The notes under the pieces: generated by a model
What the model was told of the DNA's origin: nothing
What the model saw: the letters and a program-made list of their open reading frames with translations, nothing else
Database searches by the model: none
Position numbers and translations under genes: made by a program
In this document: positions 53,763 through 60,421 of the stretch, piece after piece
Layout of the letters: the number at the start of each line of letters is the position of its first letter
Numbering within the stretch: the stretch's first letter is position 1
From: Flavobacteriales bacterium CG_4_9_14_3_um_filter_40_17
GTDB lineage: Bacteria > Bacteroidota > Bacteroidia > Flavobacteriales > Flavobacteriaceae
Length of the DNA stretch: 60,421 bases
Assembly (NCBI GenBank): GCA_002790195.1
Contig: PFUR01000007.1
Span: forward strand, 1-60,421
Direction: 5' to 3'

Positions 53763-55124
53763 CTATCTATCCAAATAATATTCGTGGTTCATTTGCGCAA
53801 CCGTGCAGTTCCAATTGAGTTCTGTTCTGATTTTGGTTTTAAATGCTTGGCTTTGGTGTGGTTCGCCGTGGTTGATGAAAGTTAATTCGGGTGGCTTCTT
53901 GAAATGCCTCAACCAATCCATCAATTCGTTTTGATCTGCATGGCCGGAAAAGGCATTGATTTTGAATATCTCCGCTTTTATTTTGTGGTACTCGCCAAAA
54001 AATTTCAATTCAGTATCTCCGGAGAGTAAAGCTTTTCCTCTGGTGCCTTCCGCTTGATAGCCAACAATCAACACGCTGTTTTTTGGATCCGAAATATATT
54101 TGTTAAAATAATGTAAAATCCGCCCACCGGTAATCATCCCGCTTCCGGCCAAAACAATTTTAGGGGCATCGTCGTTTACGATTGCTTTTGAAGCTTCCAC
54201 TTCACTGATAAGTTCAACCGTTGACAACATACTTTCAATATCATCGCGGGAAAGTCGATGATCTTCGGGGTAAGAAAAATAAACTTGTGTCGCATTTACA
54301 CCCATCGGGCTGTCTAAATAAATGGGGTTTTTTGGGAGAAGGCCGTTTCGTTTGAGAATACTCAATAAATAGATAATTTCCTGCGCCCGTTCGACTGAAA
54401 ACGTAGGGATCATCAATACACCTCCTTTTTTGTGTGTATGCTCGATGTGCTTTAATAATTCATGCTGAATGGAAACCGACTCGTGCAACCGGTTGCCATA
54501 GGTCGATTCAACAACCAAATAATCTGCCTGCTCGATGTATTTATACGGATTCAGAATAATGGGGGTGCTTCTTCCGATGTCGCCTGAAAAAACAATGGTT
54601 TTGCCGTTCACTTTCAACAAGACAAAAACGCTACCCAAAATATGTCCGCTGTTGAGAAACTTGAATTGAATCTCATCATCTAACGCATGCCATTGTGCTG
54701 TTTCAAATGTTTCAAAATGCGAAAACACAGCTTCCGCATCCTTGACTTCATAGAGCGGCTTAGCCGGACTGTGTTTGGTGTAATTATGCAAATTGGCTCT
54801 TCGGGCATCTTCTTCCTGAATTTTGGCGCTGTCCAACAAAATAATTTTCGTTAAATCTTTGGTAGCCGGCGTGCAGTAAATTTTTCCGGGAAAACCATTT
54901 TTGACCAAAACGGGCAGGTATCCGCAGTGGTCTAGATGGGCATGGGTGAGGAAGACTGCATCCAATTCGTTGATGTCTATCGACAAAGCATCCCGATTTT
55001 TAAGCCGCAGTTCTTTTATGCCTTGAAATAAACCACAGTCTATCAGTATTTTCTTTCGATCCGTTTCCAATAAAATCTTAGATCCGGTAACCGTACCGGC
55101 TCCACCAAAAAATGTGAGTTTCAT
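53763..55124 (-). CDS. MBL-fold beta-CASP nuclease (RNA-specificity-domain type)
   Basis: Protein of 453 residues. The metallo-beta-lactamase motif H61-A-H63-L-D65-H66 is intact (FLTHAHLDHCGYLP). VIFSGDIG-like FSGDIGR, the beta-CASP domain (about 205-370; GGVLMIPTFSVERAQEIIYLLS, GSGMITGGRILHYF) and the RMMBL motif INAFSGHADQNELMDWL near the C-terminus follow. This is the CPSF73-like family of RNA exo/endonucleases; bacterial members process RNA. Full length, standing alone. Confidence 0.92.
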   Translation of the reverse strand: MKLTFFGGAGTVTGSKILLETDRKKILIDCGLFQGIKELRLKNRDALSIDINELDAVFLTHAHLDHCGYLPVLVKNGFPGKIYCTPATKDLTKIILLDSAKIQEEDARRANLHNYTKHSPAKPLYEVKDAEAVFSHFETFETAQWHALDDEIQFKFLNSGHILGSVFVLLKVNGKTIVFSGDIGRSTPIILNPYKYIEQADYLVVESTYGNRLHESVSIQHELLKHIEHTHKKGGVLMIPTFSVERAQEIIYLLSILKRNGLLPKNPIYLDSPMGVNATQVYFSYPEDHRLSRDDIESMLSTVELISEVEASKAIVNDDAPKIVLAGSGMITGGRILHYFNKYISDPKNSVLIVGYQAEGTRGKALLSGDTELKFFGEYHKIKAEIFKINAFSGHADQNELMDWLRHFKKPPELTFINHGEPHQSQAFKTKIRTELNWNCTVAQMNHEYYLDR

Positions 55125-55520
55125 CTTTTTCCTTTTTAAATTTCACTTTAAAAAAACCTACTTATGCAATTTAAAATTAAGAAATTAGATCCGTTTTCAA
55201 TCTAAATTAAATCAATTTTTTTAATCCTTGTAATCACAAGTCTTATGAAATATATTGCATAGAACGGGCTTGCTTATTCCATGACTAACTTTACTATTGA
55301 AATTTTGCACAGATATGACTAAGAAAAATTCCTCAAGCACGGAATATTGACGGGAAAGTAATCAATTTTGGCTAAAGCCAACACCAATTTATCAATTGCA
55401 GTTGCTTTTATGCAACTTATGTCGGCAACAATAGAACAATTGGCTTCAGCCAAATAAAAGATAAACCCTCTACCGTTTGTTATTTGTAATTTGCTGTTTG
55501 TAATTTTGCACTCAGTTTAT
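55125..55520. other. Intergenic stretch with short palindromic repeats
   Basis: About 395 bp with no gene. The right part (55369-55457) contains TTGGCTAAAGCCAA (55371-55384) and AATTGGCTTCAGCCAAAT (55438-55455), each a near-perfect palindrome around GGCTxxAGCC, related to the palindrome at 46562-46588. Nothing else was recognised. Confidence 0.5.
55369..55457. repeat. Pair of GGCT-AGCC palindromes
   Basis: Two palindromes, TTGGCTAAAGCCAA and TTGGCTTCAGCCAA, flank about 55 bp and are themselves complementary, so they could also pair with each other. Similar cores occur at 46562-46588, which suggests a short interspersed repeat of the REP kind. Confidence 0.45.
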
Positions 55521-56543
55521 TTACAACCCGATACGCGTCATAATCGGAAAATGGTCTGAATATTTTTGGCTGAAACACTCAAAGTTTTGAATGTCGAAAT
55601 GATTATCTACTAAAACAAAATCGATGCGAAGAGGGAAAAATTTAAGGTTATAAGTCTGTCCGAAGCCCGTTCCAGCATCTAAAAATGCATCTTTCAAACC
55701 TTCGCCTTTCAAGGTTTTATACAAATAAGAAAAAGCGGTGTTGTTAAAATCACCTGCGATAATGTTTCGGTAAGGCGATTTTTTCTTATGCGCCAACAAT
55801 ATTTCTAATTGTTTCTGTTGCTTGACAAAAGCTTTTCCGATTCGGTTGGTCATCAGTTCGTAATTTTTATCGTTGAAGTCATTTACTTCATTTGAAATTT
55901 TAAGTGACTGAAAATGAATATTATAAACTCTTACTGTATCCTTATTAATCAATAAATCAACAAAAATTGCATTGTTGGAAGTATCCGGAAAATCCAAGGA
56001 ACCACTTTTTAAAATAGGATATTTTGAGAAAATCGCTAACCCTGATTTTGATTTTTGGCCGCGAAGTTTTTCCAATTTATAAGGATAATTTACAATTAAG
56101 GAATTGCCATTGGTGTGAAAATCCTGAAAGCACAACACATCGGGGTTGGCGGTTTTCACAAAAGCACCAATTTTTTCGCCTATAAAATCATCTGAAATCC
56201 ATTTATAAAGGTTAAATGAACGCACATTGTAACTCATTAGTGAAAATCCGGTTTCTGTATTTTCTATTTTTTGTCCAGAAAACTTATAGAGTGATGTTAG
56301 TTTTTGGAATCCGAATAGCAACACCAAGGCTGAGAGTAAAAAAGCTCTTTTCATGAAGAATATCCAATAGAAAAGCAAAATTACATTGATGATTAAAAGT
56401 ACGGGTACTGAAAGACTTAGTACAGACAGCAAGGGAAACGATCGTGGAGGTACAAATGGCAAAGCATACGAAGTGAATAACAACAAGGCAAAAACCGAAT
56501 TAGAAATAAAAACGATGCGATGGAGAAGGTTCATGCCTTTCAT
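55521..56543 (-). CDS. Membrane-anchored endonuclease/exonuclease/phosphatase family protein
   Basis: Protein of 340 residues. Three N-terminal hydrophobic helices (about 10-28, 34-62 and 67-82) precede an EEP domain (about 100-340) with SLMSYNVRSFNLY, CFQDFHTN (Glu of the usual QE replaced by Asp), NIHFQSLKIS, IIAGDFNNTAFS and RIDFVLVDNHF..SDHFPIMTRI at the end. Such membrane forms are common in Bacteroidetes; the substrate (nucleic acid, phospholipid or other phosphodiester) is unknown. Two possible starts (MKGMN) differ by three codons. Confidence 0.88.
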   Translation of the reverse strand: MKGMNLLHRIVFISNSVFALLLFTSYALPFVPPRSFPLLSVLSLSVPVLLIINVILLFYWIFFMKRAFLLSALVLLFGFQKLTSLYKFSGQKIENTETGFSLMSYNVRSFNLYKWISDDFIGEKIGAFVKTANPDVLCFQDFHTNGNSLIVNYPYKLEKLRGQKSKSGLAIFSKYPILKSGSLDFPDTSNNAIFVDLLINKDTVRVYNIHFQSLKISNEVNDFNDKNYELMTNRIGKAFVKQQKQLEILLAHKKKSPYRNIIAGDFNNTAFSYLYKTLKGEGLKDAFLDAGTGFGQTYNLKFFPLRIDFVLVDNHFDIQNFECFSQKYSDHFPIMTRIGL

Positions 56544-56785
56544 ATTTGTAAAGTTTAATTTTTAGCGAACATATATGTTTCCGCATTTTTATTTGTAGGC
56601 GTTTGCTTACACAAACTTGTTGTTAATGAGGATTTCATAAAGCAAATTTAGGTAAACTCTTTTGATGAAACACCATGATGAATAGTTATGAAATTGAGTT
56701 TTTGAAATAGATGGCTGTTTAAATAAAAAGAAAAACAGCACTGTAAATGAATCGGCACTTTTCCTAAAATATTGCCGATAAATAG

Positions 56786-56793
56786 TAAATTTG
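56786..56793 (+). promoter_or_regulatory. -7 promoter element of uvrA
   Basis: TAAATTTG, exact TAnnTTTG, 17 bp before the ATG at 56811. It lies inside the longer frame beginning with TTG at 56772 and so favours the ATG. Confidence 0.5.
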
Positions 56794-56810
56794 CATTTCT
56801 TATAAAAATT

Positions 56811-59660
56811 ATGGCTGACGCACACGATTCTATTGTAGTTTTTGGAGCCGGAGAGCACAATCTGAAGAACATCGATGTAAGTATTCCTCGGGAAAAACTG
56901 GTGGTCATCACCGGTCTTTCGGGAAGCGGAAAATCGTCTTTGGCTTTTGACACACTTTATGCTGAAGGCCAACGCCGTTACATCGAAACTTTTTCTTCCT
57001 ATGCCCGTCAATTTTTAGGGAATTTGGAACGTCCGGTGGTGGATTCTATCGAAGGATTGTCGCCCGTGATTGCCATTGAGCAAAAAACTACCAACAAAAA
57101 CCCGCGATCGACTGTCGGAACCATTACCGAAATTTACGATTTTCTTCGCTTGCTTTTTGCCCGTGCCTCCGATGCTTACAGTTATGAAACCGGCGATAAA
57201 ATGGTCAGCTATACGGATGAGCAAATTCAAAATCTGATTCGCAAAGATTTTATAGACAAGCGCGTCAACATACTCGCACCGGTTGTCCGATCGCGCAAAG
57301 GGCATTATCGCGAATTGCTTGAACAAATCGCCAAACAAGGTTTTGTTAAAGTTCGGATAGATGGCGAATTGAAAGATATTGTTCGTGGGATGAAAGTAGA
57401 TAGGTACAAAACCCACGATATCGAAATTGTTGTCGATCGGATGCTTATCACCGACACGGAAGAAAGTGCAAAACGCTTGTGTGAATCTATACAAACTGCC
57501 ATGCATTATGGCAACAATATCCTGATGTTGATGGAACACGAATCGCAAACCGTTCGCTTTTTCAGCCGCGATTTGATGTGCCCAACATCCGGTATTTCTT
57601 ATCCCGAGCCGGAGCCCAATACTTTTTCTTTCAACTCGCCCAAAGGAGCCTGCCCGAATTGCAACGGTTTGGGCAATATCAATGAAGTTAATTTGGATAA
57701 GATTTTTCCGGATAAAAAGAAATCCATCAAAGGAGGTGGGGTCGACCCTATTGGCGAATACAAAACCACTTGGATTTTTAAACAACTCGAACTCATCGTC
57801 GAACGTTATGGATTTAAATTAACCACACCCATCGCAGAAATACCTGAAGAAGCCATACAAGTTATTCTCTATGGTGCCAACGAACGTTTTTCAATCGAAT
57901 CGAAAGTGTTGGGAATCACCCGAAATTATAAAATCGATTTTGAAGGAATCGTCAATTTTATCAAATCGCAATCCGAAAACAGCCAATCTGCTTCCATAAC
58001 GCGTTGGGCGAACGAATACATGGACACGATAGTCTGTCCGGAATGTCAAGGAAGCCGTTTGAGAAAGGAAGCACTATATTTTAAAATCGGCGATTGTAAC
58101 ATCGCTAATCTCACCCAAAAAGATGTTGCCGAACTCAGCAAATGGTTTGCAGGCATCTCGACCTATTTTACCCCCAATAAATGGAAAATAGCAGAGGAAA
58201 TCATCAAAGAAATCAGCACGCGTTTATCTTTTCTCAACGATGTCGGTTTGGGATATCTTTCTTTAGACCGGGGTACCAAAACCCTTTCGGGAGGCGAGTC
58301 GCAACGCATCCGTTTGGCTACACAAATAGGATCGCAATTGGTCGGTGTTTTGTATATTTTAGACGAACCCAGCATCGGGTTGCACCAACGCGACAATCAT
58401 AAATTGATAGAAGCTCTCCAGAAATTAAGAGATTTAGGCAATTCGGTCATTGTGGTTGAACATGACAGAGACATGATGGAAAGTGCCGATTACATCATCG
58501 ATATGGGACCGGGTGCAGGCAAACACGGTGGTGAGATTATCAGCCAAGGGACACCCGAAGAAATCAAAAAAAGCAATACGGCCACCGCCGATTATTTGAG
58601 CGGAAAACAAAAGATAGAAATACCGGCAAGCCGTAGAGAAGGAAACGGCAAAAAATTAGTTTTGAAAGGAGCTTCAGGCAACAACCTCAAAAATGTAAAT
58701 GCCATCTTTCCGCTCGGCTGCATGATTGGTATAACCGGTGTTTCGGGCAGCGGAAAATCAACACTCATCAACGAGACACTCTACCCGATTCTGAACGCGC
58801 ATATTTACAATGCTGTCAAAAAACCATTGCCTTTCAAATCGATAGAAGGTTTGCAATACATCGATAAAGTGATCGACATCAACCAAGAGCCCATCGGTCG
58901 GACACCGAGATCCAATCCGGCGACCTACACTGGTGTTTTTTCCGAAATCAGAAACCTTTTTGCCAAGACCTCCGAAGCACTCATCCGGGGATACAAACCG
59001 GGGCGTTTTAGTTTTAATGTCTCCGGCGGACGATGCGAAACCTGTCAGGGTGGTGGGATGCGTGTCATCGAAATGAATTTTCTGCCCGATGTGTATGTGA
59101 CTTGTGAAACTTGTCAAGGGAAAAGATTCAATCGCGAAACCCTCGAAGTACGCTACAAAGGAAAATCGATCTCAGATGTTTTGGACATGACCATCGATGA
59201 ATCGGTGGAATTTTTTGAGGCTTTTCCGAAAATTCACCAAAAACTCATTACCATCAAAAATGTCGGATTGGGCTATATCACGCTCGGTCAACAAAGCACA
59301 ACTTTGTCCGGTGGCGAGGCACAACGCATCAAACTCGCGACCGAGTTATCAAAACGCGATACGGGAAATACTTTTTATATTCTGGATGAACCCACGACAG
59401 GGCTACATTTTGACGATATCAGGCTGTTGATGAAAGTACTCAATCAATTGGTTGACAAAGGAAATACAGTCTTGATTATCGAACACAATTTGGATGTCAT
59501 CAAAACAGTCGATTACCTCCTCGATTTGGGGCTTGAAGGCGGGAGAAATGGCGGAAAAATATTGTGTTGCGGCACACCCGAAGAAGTTGTCAAAAACAAG
59601 AAAAGCCACACCGCGCGGTTTTTGAAAAAAGAATTGAATTTATTAACGATTGAAAATTGA
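56811..59660 (+). CDS. uvrA: Excinuclease ABC subunit A
   Basis: Protein of 949 residues, the damage-sensing ABC ATPase of nucleotide excision repair. First Walker A TGLSGSGKSSLAFDTLYAEGQRRYIETFSSYARQFL; UvrB-binding region; zinc module with CPTSG..CPNCNGLG; first signature LSGGESQRIRLATQIGSQL; second Walker A TGVSGSGKSTLINETLYP; CETCQGGGMRVIEMNFLPDVYVTCETCQGKRF zinc finger; second signature LSGGEAQRIKLATEL with Walker B TFYILDEPTTGLH. Full length. The start was set at the ATG (MADAHDSIVVFGAGEHNLKNIDV), supported by the promoter at 56786. Confidence 0.97.
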   Translation: MADAHDSIVVFGAGEHNLKNIDVSIPREKLVVITGLSGSGKSSLAFDTLYAEGQRRYIETFSSYARQFLGNLERPVVDSIEGLSPVIAIEQKTTNKNPRSTVGTITEIYDFLRLLFARASDAYSYETGDKMVSYTDEQIQNLIRKDFIDKRVNILAPVVRSRKGHYRELLEQIAKQGFVKVRIDGELKDIVRGMKVDRYKTHDIEIVVDRMLITDTEESAKRLCESIQTAMHYGNNILMLMEHESQTVRFFSRDLMCPTSGISYPEPEPNTFSFNSPKGACPNCNGLGNINEVNLDKIFPDKKKSIKGGGVDPIGEYKTTWIFKQLELIVERYGFKLTTPIAEIPEEAIQVILYGANERFSIESKVLGITRNYKIDFEGIVNFIKSQSENSQSASITRWANEYMDTIVCPECQGSRLRKEALYFKIGDCNIANLTQKDVAELSKWFAGISTYFTPNKWKIAEEIIKEISTRLSFLNDVGLGYLSLDRGTKTLSGGESQRIRLATQIGSQLVGVLYILDEPSIGLHQRDNHKLIEALQKLRDLGNSVIVVEHDRDMMESADYIIDMGPGAGKHGGEIISQGTPEEIKKSNTATADYLSGKQKIEIPASRREGNGKKLVLKGASGNNLKNVNAIFPLGCMIGITGVSGSGKSTLINETLYPILNAHIYNAVKKPLPFKSIEGLQYIDKVIDINQEPIGRTPRSNPATYTGVFSEIRNLFAKTSEALIRGYKPGRFSFNVSGGRCETCQGGGMRVIEMNFLPDVYVTCETCQGKRFNRETLEVRYKGKSISDVLDMTIDESVEFFEAFPKIHQKLITIKNVGLGYITLGQQSTTLSGGEAQRIKLATELSKRDTGNTFYILDEPTTGLHFDDIRLLMKVLNQLVDKGNTVLIIEHNLDVIKTVDYLLDLGLEGGRNGGKILCCGTPEEVVKNKKSHTARFLKKELNLLTIEN

Positions 59661-59719
59661 AAATTAATTGGTAGTCATAGGTTTTTGTAACCAGAAACCA
59701 GCAACTAAAAACATAAATT

Positions 59720-60406
59720 ATGAGAAAAGATTATACCCGCAGATGGAACGAGATAAAAACCAATGATTCTTGGGCGATATTCAAAATCATGGGGGAATTC
59801 GTAAATGGATTTGAAAAAATGAGTCAGATAGGGCCTTGCGTGACTGTTTTCGGTTCGGCACGCATCAAACCTGGAGATAAATATTATGAACTTACAGTTC
59901 GCATCGCCCAGAAAATCGTGGAATCGGGCTACGGAATTATCACCGGAGGAGGGCCGGGCATCATGGAAGCAGGTAACAAAGGTGCACATTTGGGCAGTGG
60001 TACTTCAGTAGGACTTAACATCGACTTGCCATTTGAGCAACATGACAACCCTTTTATAGACCGTGACAAAAGTTTAAATTTTGATTACTTCTTTGTCCGT
60101 AAAGTGATGTTTGTTAAATATTCACAAGGGTTTGTGGTCATGCCGGGCGGATTTGGCACTTTAGACGAATTGTTTGAAGCCATCACGCTGATCCAAACCA
60201 AAAAGATTGAGAAATTTCCGATAATCTTGGTAGGAACCGAATTTTGGTCTGGTTTGATGGATTGGATAAAAAGCACAATTTTGGAAAAATTCAACAACAT
60301 TAATGCGGTCGATTTGGAACTGATTCACTTGGTTGACACGGAAGTTGAAGTGGTTGAAATCATCGATTCATTCTACAATAAATTTGAATTGAGCCCGAAT
60401 TTTTAA
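59720..60406 (+). CDS. LOG-family (TIGR00730) Rossmann-fold protein
   Basis: Protein of 228 residues in the lysine-decarboxylase-like LOG family. VTVFGSARIKPGDKYYELTVRIAQKIVESGYGIITGGGPGIMEAGNKGAH holds the nucleotide-binding start and GGGPGxMExxNKGA. VVMPGGFGTLDELFEAITLIQTKKI holds the PGGxGTxxE catalytic motif. Related enzymes hydrolyse nucleoside 5'-monophosphates (cytokinin-riboside type); in bacteria this is likely a purine-nucleotide hydrolase. It follows uvrA by 59 bp on the same strand. Confidence 0.92.
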   Translation: MRKDYTRRWNEIKTNDSWAIFKIMGEFVNGFEKMSQIGPCVTVFGSARIKPGDKYYELTVRIAQKIVESGYGIITGGGPGIMEAGNKGAHLGSGTSVGLNIDLPFEQHDNPFIDRDKSLNFDYFFVRKVMFVKYSQGFVVMPGGFGTLDELFEAITLIQTKKIEKFPIILVGTEFWSGLMDWIKSTILEKFNNINAVDLELIHLVDTEVEVVEIIDSFYNKFELSPNF

Positions 60407-60421
60407 GTAAATCTTTTGCAG

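Noticed and set aside
57015-57785. 256-codon open frame opposite uvrA
   Set aside because: Antisense to the conserved uvrA reading frame, no domain recognised, composition not protein-like.

Overview
The window reads as a stretch of chromosome from a member of the Bacteroidota (Bacteroidetes). The DNA is AT-rich. Many genes are preceded by the phylum's housekeeping -7 promoter element TAnnTTTG rather than a clear Shine-Dalgarno sequence. The gene content also fits: carboxypeptidase-regulatory-like beta-sandwich proteins, an IorAB-type molybdenum hydroxylase, pyrG next to yidC, a MerR-crtI-crtB-crtZ carotenoid cluster, a DUF6249-type small membrane protein and a LysM/periplasmic-binding fusion. 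The order or family cannot be fixed from the sequence alone. Almost everything is chromosomal housekeeping; no phage, plasmid, IS element or CRISPR array was seen.

Layout. 0.1-6.4 kb: a surface beta-sandwich protein, then a molybdenum-hydroxylase locus on the minus strand (small 2Fe-2S subunit, large Tat-exported subunit, XdhC and MocA maturation factors). 6.4-9.3 kb: a decaying patch with a tandemly duplicated SnoaL/NTF2-like gene in which one copy has two Trp codons turned into TGA, a frameshifted AraC regulator and the tail of an aldo/keto reductase. 9.3-14.3 kb: the thrA-thrB-thrC operon behind a 32-codon leader peptide rich in Ile/Thr codons (candidate attenuator). 14.4-24.7 kb: nnr, a ygjV-like gene, rimO, kynU, an MFS transporter, a glycerophosphodiesterase lipoprotein, a zinc-ribbon-family coiled coil/Nif3 pair and lpxK. 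24.9-33.4 kb: a lipoprotein PQQ/heme c dehydrogenase, tRNA-Ser, a TauE-like permease, a deoxyribonucleotidase, yebC, yifB, an SRPBCC protein, a tiny Cys-rich membrane protein and a zinc alcohol dehydrogenase. 33.4-37.3 kb: the carotenoid cluster crtZ-crtB-crtI with its MerR/cobalamin-binding regulator. 37.3-37.8 kb: a tRNA operon (three Lys, one Leu). 37.8-50.5 kb: aroK, a beta-sandwich protein, a DEAD-box helicase, an ECF sigma factor with a membrane partner and a divergent target gene, yidC, pyrG, osmC, a LysM protein and guaA. 50.5-60.4 kb: a glycosyltransferase, an M61 peptidase, a beta-CASP nuclease, a membrane EEP-family protein, uvrA and a LOG-family protein.

The main regulatory signals are three. 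First, the crtI and merR promoters share one palindrome, TGTTTAA-N16-TTAAACA, placed on or beside the -7 element of each. The MerR protein carries the W-x9-EH and ExHxxG signatures of cobalamin-dependent (CarH/LitR-type) photoreceptors. Second, the ECF sigma gene and the divergent small membrane gene share a promoter, TGTAACC-N16/17-GTCATAC, which suggests autoregulation and a direct target. Third, the thr operon leader peptide has overlapping hairpins. These three are the best candidates for something not yet described; the rest is ordinary.
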